Assembly (NCBI GenBank): GCA_958453305.1
Contig: CAUDXH010000012.1
Location: 1 to 58,593, forward strand
Reading direction: 5' to 3'
DNA length: 58,593 bases
From: an uncultured Bacteroides sp.
GTDB taxonomy: Bacteria; Bacteroidota; Bacteroidia; Bacteroidales; Bacteroidaceae
Shown piece by piece: positions 26,052 through 35,345 of the stretch. Position numbers and translations under genes: made by a program. Positions within the stretch are counted from its first letter, which is position 1; every line of letters starts with the position of its first letter. A model generated the notes under the pieces. It was not told the DNA's origin and ran no database searches. It saw only the letters and a list, made by a program, of their open reading frames with translations.

Positions 26052-27118
26052 AATTCTTCTCGGTTGCTGATATATGTTCTCCATCGTTCCAGCAGGTGCG
26101 TCATGTCTTCGGGCAGTTCGGAGGTGAAAAACATTTCTTCTCCGGTACGGGGGTGTACAAATCCCAAGGTCTTGGCATGGAGTGCCTGACGTGGACAGAT
26201 GTCGAAACAGTTGTTTACAAATTGTTTGTATTTACTAAAGTGAGTTCCTTTCAATATTTCATGTCCGCCGTATCGTTCATCGTTAAAAAGCGTATGTCCG
26301 ATATGTTTCATGTGGACACGGATTTGATGCGTTCGTCCGGTTTCAAGGACGCATTTAACCAAGGTTACATACCCCAGACGCTCAAGCACCTGATAATGGG
26401 TTACGGCATGTTTCCCTTGTTCCGGGTCCGCCATGACTGCCATTTGCATGCGGTCGCGCGGATTGCGTCCGATATTTCCAGTGATGGTTCCTTCATCGTT
26501 TTCCACGATTCCCCACACCAGTGCATTGTATTCGCGCTTGGTGGTTTTGTTATAGAACTGCATGCCTAAGCTGGTCTTTGCATCGGGTGTTTTCGCCACA
26601 ACCAATAGTCCGGACGTGTCTTTGTCGATACGGTGCACCAGTCCCACCTGCGGGTCATTCGGATTATAAGTAGGAATGTCACGCAGATGCCAGGCTATGG
26701 CGTTGACCAGCGTACCGTGATAATTGCCGCATCCCGGATGTACCACAAGTCCGGCTGGTTTGTTGATAACCATCAGGTCATCGTCTTCATAAACAATATG
26801 TAAAGGAATATCTTCGGGGATAATATCGTTTTCATAACGGGGACGGTCCATCATGACGGTCAGCACATCTTGCGGCTTTACTTTGTAGCTGTTTTTTACA
26901 GGCTTTCCGTTAGCCATGACGAAGCCATGGTCGGCAGCTGTCTGAATGCGGTTGCGTGAAGCGTTTACGATACGCTCAAACAAGTATTTGTCAATGCGTA
27001 CCGGACTTTGTCCTTTATCTACCACTACGCGGAAATGCTCATATAATTCAGCTTCTCCAGTTATCGGTTCGATATCATCGGTCGTTTCGTCTAATTCGTC
27101 AAATAAATCTTCTGTCAT
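26048..27118 (-). CDS. rluD: RluA/RluD-family 23S rRNA pseudouridine synthase
   Basis: A 356-residue enzyme. An S4 RNA-binding domain lies at about residues 35-95 (RIDKYLFERIVNASRNRIQT). The catalytic domain has GLVHRIDKDTSGLLVVAK with the catalytic Asp, and RTHQIRVHMKHIGHTLFND. It should convert uridines of 23S rRNA helix 69 if it is the RluD orthologue; RluA/RluC-type relatives cannot be excluded. It sits between the PASTA protein gene and ddl, with an ATGA overlap to ddl. Confidence 0.88.
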   Translation of the reverse strand: MTEDLFDELDETTDDIEPITGEAELYEHFRVVVDKGQSPVRIDKYLFERIVNASRNRIQTAADHGFVMANGKPVKNSYKVKPQDVLTVMMDRPRYENDIIPEDIPLHIVYEDDDLMVINKPAGLVVHPGCGNYHGTLVNAIAWHLRDIPTYNPNDPQVGLVHRIDKDTSGLLVVAKTPDAKTSLGMQFYNKTTKREYNALVWGIVENDEGTITGNIGRNPRDRMQMAVMADPEQGKHAVTHYQVLERLGYVTLVKCVLETGRTHQIRVHMKHIGHTLFNDERYGGHEILKGTHFSKYKQFVNNCFDICPRQALHAKTLGFVHPRTGEEMFFTSELPEDMTHLLERWRTYISNREEL

Positions 27119-27142
27119 GGATGCTTTTAGGTCAAAAAAGAG

Positions 27143-27790
27143 TTAGAACCACGATTCGTCAACTTGAGGCTGGTCTTCAAGCCTGGTCGATTCAATACCT
27201 ATCTGGGTGGAGTCGTTCGACAGGGAATCACGGAGAGCGGTATTGCCTACGCATAAGGTAAGCAGTGCCTCGTGAGGTATCGGGTCGTTGGTCTTCAACA
27301 GCCGACCCCGGTATTTGATACCGTAAATCCAGTCTTGTTCGCCCACCACAAATTCCGGTTCGGTAAGGCGGAAACCCATAGCTTTCAGTTTGGCTTCAGC
27401 CTGACGGAAGGAACTGTTGTCAATCAAGTCGGGCAGTTTGACCACAGGTACATCGGTTGTAGTTACCGTAAGGTAAACCATGCGTCCTTCTTTTACTCTT
27501 GCTCCGCTTGCCGGCTTCTGTTCCAGTACAATTCCGTTGGGCATTCCTTTAATGTAGACAGAATCGGTAACCGTTCCTTTCAATAACTGCGAGCGTAAAG
27601 CAGCATGGGATGCTGTAACGGTTTTGTTTTTTACATCGGGAACCACGTGCGACTCCCCATGGTGGGTATAGCTGTCAAGCCATGCCAGCGTGCCGAACAC
27701 GGCAGACACCGATACTATAATCATTCCGGCAAGGTTCAGCCAGAAAAAGCCATTCTTTTTGAATGAAAAAAACTCTTTAAATGTTACCAT
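27143..27790 (-). CDS. PASTA-domain membrane protein
   Basis: A 215-residue single-pass membrane protein: a short cytoplasmic N-terminus, one membrane helix at about residues 17-38 (FFWLNLAGMIIVSVSAVFGT), then a periplasmic part with two to three PASTA repeats (VVPDVKNKTVTASHAALRSQ, VVKLPDLIDNSSFRQAEAKL). PASTA domains bind peptidoglycan fragments or beta-lactam-like stems in kinases and PBPs, but no kinase or transpeptidase domain is present here. ATG 27790 is preferred since a -7 element lies at 27823-27816, downstream of any earlier start. Confidence 0.88.
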   Translation of the reverse strand: MVTFKEFFSFKKNGFFWLNLAGMIIVSVSAVFGTLAWLDSYTHHGESHVVPDVKNKTVTASHAALRSQLLKGTVTDSVYIKGMPNGIVLEQKPASGARVKEGRMVYLTVTTTDVPVVKLPDLIDNSSFRQAEAKLKAMGFRLTEPEFVVGEQDWIYGIKYRGRLLKTNDPIPHEALLTLCVGNTALRDSLSNDSTQIGIESTRLEDQPQVDESWF

Positions 27791-27815
27791 ATTCTGTACG
27801 GTTTGATAGTTTGGA

Positions 27816-27823
27816 CAAAGATA
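27816..27823 (-). promoter_or_regulatory. -7 element for the PASTA/rluD/ddl genes
   Basis: Exact TATCTTTG on the minus strand, 25 bases ahead of the ATG at 27790. No clear -33 box. It probably drives the PASTA gene and may continue into rluD and ddl. Confidence 0.5.
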
Positions 27824-28034
27824 CAATATTTTGGGCATTCTTTGCTTGCTTCCCGGAAAGAAGCTGTTTTATTTTATTCTATTTCCTGCGGCAGGCTGTT
27901 GGGGACGCTTTCTTTTTCCTATGGTTTTATGTTTTGATATGTTCGGATTCTACTGCCCACCGTTATGGGTTGTAGAATTCTTACTGTTATTTCGGAGTAT
28001 GTGCCTATATGTCTTTGGGTTTTCCTTGCCTTCT

Positions 28035-28065
28035 TTTGAGAAATCGCCATTTATCGCTACATTTG
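28035..28065 (+). promoter_or_regulatory. Consensus promoter for the THUMP-like methyltransferase gene
   Basis: TTTG at 28035-28038, 19-base spacer, exact TACATTTG at 28058-28065. The ATG at 28087 follows 21 bases later. The rest of 27839-28034 shows no gene. Confidence 0.75.
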
Positions 28066-28086
28066 CAGTCAAACCCCAATGACGTT

Positions 28087-29286
28087 ATGGATAGCTTATC
28101 AAACGAAACTTCTTATTTTATTCAACTTCATCGTAAAGACGATGTGCGTACGCTGGCTCTGCAAGCCGGGAAACATCCGGAAGTAGATATGGCAGAAGCC
28201 GTGGTGCAGATAGCCGGATGGCAGGTGGCAGAGAAGAAAGTTCCGCTTTGGGCACAGACCGAAGGGATTCTTTATCCGAAGCATCTCTCGATGGAGCAGT
28301 GCTCTTCGGAGGTGACGGCACGTTATAAGGCTTCGCTTGCTGAGGGAGAAACTTTTGCTGATCTGACTGCCGGCCTGGGGGTGGACTGTTCGTTTATTGC
28401 CCGAAATTTCCGTAGTGCGGAGTATGTGGAGCGTCAGGAAGTGCTTTGTCGTTTGGCGGAGCATAACTTCCCTTTGCTGGGATTGAACCATATCCGCATC
28501 CGTCATGCCGACGGAGTAGAGTATCTGCGGGGCATGGAACCGGTGGATTGTCTGTTTCTTGACCCTGCCCGGCGCGACAGTCACGGAGGGAAGACCGTAG
28601 CCATTGCCGATTGCGAACCGGATGTGTGTGCGCTTGAATCGCTTTTGGTGGAAAAGGGACGCATGGTGATGATTAAGCTTTCTCCGATGCTGGATATTGC
28701 CTCCGCCTTGCGCGATTTGAAATATGTGCGCCGCATTCATGTGGTGGCTGTTCATAACGAGTGTAAGGAGTTGGTTTTGATACTCCGAAAAGAGCCGGAT
28801 GAGGCGGAACGGGCTGCCGGTGAGGTAATTATAAGTTGTGAACAGGTTGTTAATAACTTGCCGTCCCAGCATTTCGACTTCACCTATAAAGAGGAGCGGG
28901 AGGCTGCTTGCCCATTGGCTGAGTCGGTTGAGGCTTATCTTTACGAGCCGGGTGCGGCTTTGCTGAAAGCCGGAGCATACCGTCTGCTTACCCAATACTA
29001 TGGTGTAAAGAAGCTGCATACAAACAGCCATCTTTATACTTCAGCGGAGGCGATTGACTTTCCGGGACGGCGGTTCCGGGTAGAGGGTGTTTCCAGTTTC
29101 GGGAAAAAGGAACTTCGGGATTTTCTGAAGGGAGTTGAGAAAGCGAATCTTACGGTGCGTAATTTCCCTGCTTCCGTGGCTGAGCTCCGGAAAAAGCTGA
29201 AGTTGAAAGAAGGAGGAGAACTGTATCTCTTTGCTACCACGTTGGCAGACGGAGAGAAAGTGCTGATTAAAGGGCGAAAAGCTTGA
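28087..29286 (+). CDS. SAM-dependent methyltransferase with THUMP-like domain
   Basis: A 399-residue protein. The Rossmann methyltransferase core starts at about residue 95: FADLTAGLGVDCSFIA as the SAM-binding motif I, and LFLDPARRD as the DPPR-like motif IV, a form typical of nucleic-acid methyltransferases. The C-terminal region (FRVEGVSSFGKKELRDFL, KANLTVRNFPASVAELRKKL) fits the THUMP-like domain found in this Bacteroidetes family. An RNA base is the expected target, but it is unknown. The start at 28087 is set by the promoter just upstream. Confidence 0.82.
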   Translation: MDSLSNETSYFIQLHRKDDVRTLALQAGKHPEVDMAEAVVQIAGWQVAEKKVPLWAQTEGILYPKHLSMEQCSSEVTARYKASLAEGETFADLTAGLGVDCSFIARNFRSAEYVERQEVLCRLAEHNFPLLGLNHIRIRHADGVEYLRGMEPVDCLFLDPARRDSHGGKTVAIADCEPDVCALESLLVEKGRMVMIKLSPMLDIASALRDLKYVRRIHVVAVHNECKELVLILRKEPDEAERAAGEVIISCEQVVNNLPSQHFDFTYKEEREAACPLAESVEAYLYEPGAALLKAGAYRLLTQYYGVKKLHTNSHLYTSAEAIDFPGRRFRVEGVSSFGKKELRDFLKGVEKANLTVRNFPASVAELRKKLKLKEGGELYLFATTLADGEKVLIKGRKA

Positions 29287-29290
29287 TGTT

Positions 29291-29331
29291 TGTCTAAAAA
29301 TCATACACTCAGTGTCTAATTTCTTGACACT
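29291..29331 (+). promoter_or_regulatory. Candidate activator sites upstream of the sigma-54 promoter
   Basis: TGTCTAA occurs at 29291-29297 and 29313-29319 (22 bp apart, two helical turns). The second copy is half of a palindrome, AGTGTC-N9-GACACT (29311-29331). Its position 55-110 bases above the sigma-54 promoter fits binding sites of an NtrC-type activator. Confidence 0.55.
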
Positions 29332-29383
29332 ATACCGTATCTTCTGTTTTGTAATTGGTTTGTAAATCAGAGGTTTATTTGTT

Positions 29384-29399
29384 TGGCACGGCATTTGCT
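29384..29399 (+). promoter_or_regulatory. Sigma-54 (RpoN) promoter of the FtsX/ABC operon
   Basis: TGGCACG-GCAT-TTGCT matches the -24/-12 consensus TGGCACG-N4-TTGCW exactly, with GG and GC at the right spacing. Transcription would start near 29410, 25 bases before the ATG at 29435. Confidence 0.75.
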
Positions 29400-29434
29400 T
29401 TCTTTCGGTAGAAACAAATACTGAAAATAGCAAT

Positions 29435-31828
29435 ATGAATACCATTTTACGCAATCTTTTTTATACCCTCCGGCGCTTCCGCATGGCCTCGAATCTGAAT
29501 TTATTGGGGCTTTCGGTTGCTTTTACAGCTTTCATTCTCATTATGATGAAGGTGGGTTACGAACGCAGCTTTGATACCTGTTATCCCGAAGCCGACCGGG
29601 TAACTATGTTAGCTTTTGACCTTGATGAGGAATATAAAGCTTTTATGGTATTGCCGCGTGGGTTGGTGGATCATGTAATCGAACAGATTCCCGGTGTGGA
29701 GTGTGGAAGCATTTATGCCCGGAGCTGGTTTGATGTTTCTTTTTACTTAGATCCTGAAAATCCGGTCTATTTCAAGGAAGAACCTTATGGCGTTTATAAG
29801 AGCTTTGCTCAGACTGTAGGAATGGAGTTCGTGGCAGGCAGTGCCGACGGGATGGATGCGCCCGACGGGATGCTGATACCGGAAAGCAAGGCCAAGAAAC
29901 TGTTTCCTGACGGGAATGCCGTTGGTTCTTATCTGTATCGTAAAGGAAAGAGTGTGCTGATCGATGAAGATCAAGTTCGTTTCCGTATATGTGGTGTCTA
30001 TAAGGATTTTCCGGAGAACTCCCAGTTTGCTGCGAATCCATTGCTGGTTCGTATGAACGATTACCAGAAAGGACATTGGACTTCGTGGAACTACTTTGCT
30101 TTTCTGCGCCTGAAACCGGGGGTAACCCCTGAGGAGGTAAACAGGCAAATCGCCCAGTCGGGGGTGAATGAGCGTATGAAAAATTTATCGGATCTTGAGC
30201 TTACCACTTACGTGATTCCCGTTGCAGAACTTTATTACAACTTACCCGAGAACGATTTTATCAAGACGGGTAACCGGCAACATCTTTACCTGTTGATCAC
30301 TCTTGCTTTCCTGATTATCTTGATAGCGAGTGTCAATCTGATTAACTTTAGTACAGCACTTACACCGATGCGCATTCGCAGCATCAATACGCAGAAGGTT
30401 TTGGGCAGTTCGGTCAACGCTTTACGCATCGGTTTGGTGGGAGAGGCGGTCTGCATTGTTTTCCTTTCCTGGCTTTTGGGCTTGTTGCTGGTGTGGGGAT
30501 TGAACCGGACAGGGTATCTGAACTTTCTTGACTTTACGCCTTCATTGACGATGTATTGGAAACCGGTACTGGTTAGCGGACTGCTTGCCTTGCTTGTGGG
30601 GGTGCTTGCCGGACTCTATCCGGCATACTACATGACTTCTTTTCCACCTGCCTTGATGCTGAAAGGAAACTATGCTCTTTCCGGAAAGGGCAAGCAACTT
30701 CGTACGTTGCTGATCAGCCTGCAATACGTTGTGTCTTTTATATTGATTGTGACATCCTGCTTTATCTATTTGCAGAACCGCTACATGCGTCAGTATGAAT
30801 TGGGCGTGGAGCGCGACTGCCTGGTGATGGCTTATCTGCCTAATGTGCCGATAGACGATTCAATGTACCGGAGCTTTGAGCAACAGCTGAAAAGTTATCC
30901 CGATATTGAGGAGGTAGCTTATGCCGGTATTGATTTGGGAGGAAGAAATGTATATAGTACGTATCAATTAGATTATCATAATCAAGAAATTGATATGTTC
31001 CTGATTCCGGTAACTCCGAATTTCTGCCGGACTATGGGGATGGAGGTGCGCGACGGAAGAGATTTTCTGCCTAATGACTCCATTCAGTCAGACTGCTTGA
31101 ACTTTATTGCCACCTGCGATGCCAAAGAAAAACTGAATATTCCGGTTGGGGAGGTCTTCAATTTCGAGAGTTGGAATACGAAGGCAGTTATCGTAGGCTA
31201 TGTGAATAATCTCCGGCTTACTTCGTTGCGCAATGAAGGTCAGCCCTCGTTTGTATTTGTGGCGAATCCGGTTTACGACGGGCGTCAGCTTCCTTATGCC
31301 TATATTCGGGTGAAGGCCGGTAGTGATATGGATGTGGCTTTGGCACATATCCGGGAATCTATTAAAGAAAACTTTACCGGTTATCCGGTGGATATCCGTT
31401 TCTTCGACCAAGTTTATGCTTCGCTTTATCAGAAAGAAACCGGACAGCAATACATGGTGACTTTGCTCAGCCTCCTTGCCATCCTTATTTCTTTAGTGGG
31501 TGTTTTCGGCTTGGTTATTTTTGAGGCTGAACATCGCAGTAAGGAAATTGCTTTGCGCAAGGTGTATGGGGCTACCATCAGTCAGATACTCTGGATGTTT
31601 AACCGCTCTTATCTGAGATTGGTCGTTATTTGTTCGGCAGTAGCAGCTCCTTTTGCATGGTATGTGGTTCATGAGTGGTTGGAAAGCTTCCCTCACCGAA
31701 TTGCTATCACGCCCTGGGCTTTCTTGGGGGCATTCCTGATAATTATCTTGATGACATCGGTTGTCATTACTTTGCAGAGTTACCGTACAGCAACCCGTAA
31801 CCCGATAGACAGTATCAAGTCAGAATAA
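29435..31828 (+). CDS. FtsX/MacB-like ABC transporter permease
   Basis: A 797-residue inner-membrane protein with the duplicated FtsX layout. The first helix is at about residues 21-40 (LNLLGLSVAFTAFILIMM), followed by a MacB-like periplasmic domain, three helices at about 280-400 (ITLAFLIILIASVNLINFST), another helix at about 425-445, a second periplasmic domain, and three C-terminal helices at about 680-785 with the family motif EIALRKVYGATISQILWMF. Such permeases move or extrude substrates using energy from a separate ATPase; the next gene encodes one. It is headed by a sigma-54 promoter. The substrate is unknown. Confidence 0.9.
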   Translation: MNTILRNLFYTLRRFRMASNLNLLGLSVAFTAFILIMMKVGYERSFDTCYPEADRVTMLAFDLDEEYKAFMVLPRGLVDHVIEQIPGVECGSIYARSWFDVSFYLDPENPVYFKEEPYGVYKSFAQTVGMEFVAGSADGMDAPDGMLIPESKAKKLFPDGNAVGSYLYRKGKSVLIDEDQVRFRICGVYKDFPENSQFAANPLLVRMNDYQKGHWTSWNYFAFLRLKPGVTPEEVNRQIAQSGVNERMKNLSDLELTTYVIPVAELYYNLPENDFIKTGNRQHLYLLITLAFLIILIASVNLINFSTALTPMRIRSINTQKVLGSSVNALRIGLVGEAVCIVFLSWLLGLLLVWGLNRTGYLNFLDFTPSLTMYWKPVLVSGLLALLVGVLAGLYPAYYMTSFPPALMLKGNYALSGKGKQLRTLLISLQYVVSFILIVTSCFIYLQNRYMRQYELGVERDCLVMAYLPNVPIDDSMYRSFEQQLKSYPDIEEVAYAGIDLGGRNVYSTYQLDYHNQEIDMFLIPVTPNFCRTMGMEVRDGRDFLPNDSIQSDCLNFIATCDAKEKLNIPVGEVFNFESWNTKAVIVGYVNNLRLTSLRNEGQPSFVFVANPVYDGRQLPYAYIRVKAGSDMDVALAHIRESIKENFTGYPVDIRFFDQVYASLYQKETGQQYMVTLLSLLAILISLVGVFGLVIFEAEHRSKEIALRKVYGATISQILWMFNRSYLRLVVICSAVAAPFAWYVVHEWLESFPHRIAITPWAFLGAFLIIILMTSVVITLQSYRTATRNPIDSIKSE

Positions 31829-31866
31829 ACTTCTTATTTTTTAGACAGAAGAACATAAGAACTCAT

Positions 31867-31978
31867 AAACTTAAAAACTAACAAACTTAAAAACTAGCAA
31901 ACTTAAAAACTAGCAAACTTAAAAACTAGCAAACTTAAAAACTAACAAACTTAAAAACTAACAAACTTAAAAACTCAA
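31867..31978 (+). repeat. Seven-copy 16-bp tandem repeat in the leader of the ABC ATPase gene
   Basis: Seven units of AAACTTAAAAACTAGC (variants end AAC, AGC or CAA) run without a break from 31867 to 31978. Each unit is itself two 8-mers of the form ACTNANAA. It fills the leader and ends 4 bases before the ATG at 31983, inside the permease/ATPase/permease operon. Confidence 0.95.
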
Positions 31979-31982
31979 CCAT

Positions 31983-32660
31983 ATGATTAAGATTGAAAAC
32001 CTTTCGAAAACTTTTCGTACCACTGAAGTCGAAACCATTGCACTCAACAAAGTAAATCTGGAAGTGTGCGATAAAGAATTTGTAGCTATCATGGGGCCTT
32101 CTGGCTGTGGTAAATCTACCTTGCTGAATATCCTCGGTTTGCTGGATAATCCTACCGAAGGCAACTATTATCTGGGCGACCAGGAAGTGGGGCATCTGAA
32201 AGAAAAAGAGCGCACTAATGTGCGTAAGGGAACCATCGGTTTTGTATTCCAGAGCTTTAACCTGATAGATGAACTGAATGTGTTCGAAAACATCGAACTT
32301 CCGCTGACTTATTTAGGTATCCCGGCTGAAGAACGCAAACGGAAAGTGACAGAAATCATGAAGCGAATGAACATCAGTCATCGGGCAAAACATTATCCGC
32401 AACAACTCTCAGGAGGTCAGCAGCAACGTGTTGCCATAGCCCGTGCTGTGGTTTCCGACCCGAAAATCATTCTGGCGGATGAGCCTACCGGTAACCTCGA
32501 TTCAAAAAACGGACAGGAAGTGATGGAACTGCTTACCGAACTGAACCGAGAGGGAACTACCATTGTGATGGTAACTCACAGTCAGCGTGACGCCGGGTTT
32601 GCAAGTCGTGTGATTAACTTGTTCGACGGACAGATTGTTTCTTCGATCGCTGAAATGTAA
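31983..32660 (+). CDS. ABC transporter ATPase (LolD/MacB-like)
   Basis: A 225-residue ATPase of the LolD/MacB/FtsE class: Walker A GPSGCGKST, Q-loop in GFVFQSFNLIDELNVFENI, signature QLSGGQQQRVAIARA, Walker B ILADEPTGNLD and switch His in VMVTHSQRDA. All are intact. It is encoded between two FtsX-type permease genes and should energise one or both. The leader carries the seven-copy repeat, which may set its expression relative to the permeases. Confidence 0.95.
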   Translation: MIKIENLSKTFRTTEVETIALNKVNLEVCDKEFVAIMGPSGCGKSTLLNILGLLDNPTEGNYYLGDQEVGHLKEKERTNVRKGTIGFVFQSFNLIDELNVFENIELPLTYLGIPAEERKRKVTEIMKRMNISHRAKHYPQQLSGGQQQRVAIARAVVSDPKIILADEPTGNLDSKNGQEVMELLTELNREGTTIVMVTHSQRDAGFASRVINLFDGQIVSSIAEM

Positions 32661-32782
32661 CGGCTTTTGAGGAAACTGGTTTTTGAACTGGCAAGGCGAC
32701 AGGTTGATGAGGGGGGATACTTTGTCAACTTGTTGCTTGAAGTATTGTGACTTGATTCGTTTGATTTTAGATTAAAAGATGG

Positions 32783-35155
32783 ATGAATATGAAAAGAGCG
32801 TTGTATTCCCTTTTCCGCAAGGGAGATGCCAATTTGGTAAAAATACTTTGCTTGGGAGCGGGACTTGCCCTTGGGTTGATTATGCTTGCCGAAGTAATCT
32901 TTGAACGTTCGTATGATAATTTTATCCCCCGTTTGGAAGATACATACCGCATACAAGAAATGTATAAGCAAAAAGAGTCTGACTGGCGGATGCATGCTTC
33001 TGTGCCGGGGGCAATTGCTCCGGGAATGAAAAGCTATTGTCCGGAAGTGGAAGTTGCTACCCGTTACACGATCCTGAGCAGAGCGATGAAGTTGGTAACG
33101 GAAGACCAGCGTGAGATAACGGGCAATGCTTATCTGTGCGACAGTTCGTTTTTCGATGTCTTCCCGAGAAAACTTTTGTTGGGTGAAGATACGCATACCG
33201 GACTGGAAAAGACCGGTAATGCCTATATTTCTCAAAAGCTTATGCAGGTATTGGGAGAAGATGTCTTGGGAAAGAAACTGAAGTGGAAGGAGTATCCATC
33301 GTTTCAAGTAACTGTGGTAGGGGTGTTCGAAGATTTTCCCGAGAATACGCATCTTCCCCAAATGGATGTACTGGTGGCTATGCCCACTATCGGACAGATA
33401 GCCTATGACGGACGTGATAACTGGTTGGGCAATGACCGCTACAGTGGATACGTTCGTTTGCATGCCGGAGCCAAGCCGGAGCGTTTGCAGGCAGGCATCC
33501 AGCGTATGTTGGATATGCATGTAAACGAGAAAATTAAAGGAACCGGAACCGAGTTTCAGTTGCAGCTTCAGCCGGTAGCTGCAATCTTTGCTGCTTCCGA
33601 TTATAACCGGACTATGAATATTGTGTTTCTGATTTTTGCCATTATCGTGATGGTGGTAGCCATACTCAACTATGTGCTGCTGACCATCTCGTCGATGGTT
33701 AACCGAGCTAAGGGAATAGCAACCTATCGCTGTTATGGAGCAACCGATGCGCATATCTATCGGATGATTCTTTCGGAGTCGGTGCTTCATGGCTTGCTGG
33801 CTCTTGCACTGGCTGTTCTGATTATTTTCGGACTGCAAGATTTCCTGCAAGAGCAGATCGGTCACAGTTTGGCTTCTCTTTTTCCACTGCGCACGCTGGG
33901 TATTTGTTTGGCTGTAACCTGTCTGGTCATGGGGATCTGCGGATTGGTTCCGGGCTATTTGTATACGCGTATTCCGGTGACGTATGCCTATCGGCGGTAC
34001 TCGGAAAGCAAGCGTCAGTGGAAGTTAGGTCTGCTCTTCGTTCAGTTTCTCCTGACTTCTTTGTTTGTTTCGCTGCTGACCGTGGTGAGCCTGCAATATC
34101 AGAAGCTGACCCACTTTGATTCAGGATTTGAATATCAGGATATGGTCTATACTTCGCTTCGAGGTACAACAGCTGAAGAGCGTGAGCGCTGTGTGCAGGA
34201 ATTGAAGAAACATCCGGATGTAGTTGATGTGACGTGGGGTTATCAGGAAATGTATTCACGGTGTAGCGGCAACAATGTGTATAATCCGGCTACGGATGAA
34301 GAGTATATGAACATTGCCGATATGTATCAGGTAGGTCCGGATTATCATCGCACGTTCAGCATTCCCGTTTTAGAAGGAGAGGTGTTTAATCCTGCTTTGC
34401 AAGATACCTTGAGTCAGCAGGTCATGGTGAGCCGCAGTTTTGTGGAGCGGATGCGTACGCTGGCGGGATGGGAAGGCTCTGCTATCGGTAAACAGATTCA
34501 TGTAACGGAGCATAAGGGAACGCTTACCATTTGTGGCGTATATGAGAATATCTCTTTGGGTTCTCAGTTTGCAGAAGATTATGACGAGCGTCCCACCGTC
34601 ATGTTTTATTCTCCTTCTCCTTCATATATTCTTTATATCCGTTTGAATAAACTGGATGCCGGTAAACTGAAAGAGATGCAGGAGATTGTTTCTCAAACCA
34701 TGCCTTCACAAAACCTTCCGGTGTATAGTCTGGCTATGGAGATAGGAACTATTTACAATCCGGTGCTGCATGTACGCAACAGTGTCTTTTTTGCCGGAGT
34801 CTGTATCTTGCTCATTGCCTTGATTGGCTTGATGGCATATGTACGCGATGAAGTATCACGACGATGTTCCGAGATTGCGGTGCGTATGATTCATGGAGCC
34901 CGTGTGGTAGACGTACAGCGTATCTTTTTGTTTGACTTGCTGAAAGTAGCCCTTCCGGCTGTTGTAGCAGGAATGCTGGTGGCATGGAAGATTAGTCTTT
35001 CGTTTTTGGAGCTCTTTGCTGTAAAGATAGAATTGACCGGTATGTTTTTCCTTGGCTGTGCGATGCTTGTGCTGATAGTGGTGTTGCTGCTTGCCTCTTG
35101 CCTCGTTTTACAGGCTGCAAGAAGGAATCCCACGGAGAACCTTCGGCAAGAATAA
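32783..35155 (+). CDS. FtsX/MacB-like ABC transporter permease
   Basis: A 790-residue paralogue of the permease at 29435 with the same layout: an N-terminal helix (ILCLGAGLALGLIMLAEVIF), a MacB-like periplasmic domain, three helices around residues 280-400, a central helix, a second periplasmic domain, and three C-terminal helices with EIAVRMIHGARVVDVQRIFL. It is likely to form a heterodimer with the other permease or to serve a second transport unit with the same ATPase. A 122-base gap separates it from the ATPase gene, and no second sigma-54 promoter was found there. A strong terminator follows. Confidence 0.9.
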   Translation: MNMKRALYSLFRKGDANLVKILCLGAGLALGLIMLAEVIFERSYDNFIPRLEDTYRIQEMYKQKESDWRMHASVPGAIAPGMKSYCPEVEVATRYTILSRAMKLVTEDQREITGNAYLCDSSFFDVFPRKLLLGEDTHTGLEKTGNAYISQKLMQVLGEDVLGKKLKWKEYPSFQVTVVGVFEDFPENTHLPQMDVLVAMPTIGQIAYDGRDNWLGNDRYSGYVRLHAGAKPERLQAGIQRMLDMHVNEKIKGTGTEFQLQLQPVAAIFAASDYNRTMNIVFLIFAIIVMVVAILNYVLLTISSMVNRAKGIATYRCYGATDAHIYRMILSESVLHGLLALALAVLIIFGLQDFLQEQIGHSLASLFPLRTLGICLAVTCLVMGICGLVPGYLYTRIPVTYAYRRYSESKRQWKLGLLFVQFLLTSLFVSLLTVVSLQYQKLTHFDSGFEYQDMVYTSLRGTTAEERERCVQELKKHPDVVDVTWGYQEMYSRCSGNNVYNPATDEEYMNIADMYQVGPDYHRTFSIPVLEGEVFNPALQDTLSQQVMVSRSFVERMRTLAGWEGSAIGKQIHVTEHKGTLTICGVYENISLGSQFAEDYDERPTVMFYSPSPSYILYIRLNKLDAGKLKEMQEIVSQTMPSQNLPVYSLAMEIGTIYNPVLHVRNSVFFAGVCILLIALIGLMAYVRDEVSRRCSEIAVRMIHGARVVDVQRIFLFDLLKVALPAVVAGMLVAWKISLSFLELFAVKIELTGMFFLGCAMLVLIVVLLLASCLVLQAARRNPTENLRQE

Positions 35156-35273
35156 TTGTCGAGGTAGGGAGTGAAGCCATTTAAGACTCGTAAGCTTACC
35201 TTCCGGAACAGCAAGGTATAGTGTGAAGCCTTGCCAATCAAAGAAAGTGGCTTTTGCGTAGCTTAGGTAAATA

Positions 35274-35311
35274 AAAAGCGTCAAGACTTTTCATAAAGTC
35301 TTGACGCTTTT
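35274..35311. terminator. Strong bidirectional terminator
   Basis: Perfect 17-bp stem, AAAAGCGTCAAGACTTT with AAAGTCTTGACGCTTTT, and a 4-base loop. It lies between the converging permease and yqeY genes. Confidence 0.95.
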
Positions 35312-35345
35312 ATGTCGTTCGGATGTGACCGGTTCAGAAATCGGA

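Noticed and set aside
32661..32782. Second sigma-54 promoter before the downstream permease gene
   Set aside because: A TGGCAAGG stretch is present, but no TTGC lies at the -12 distance.
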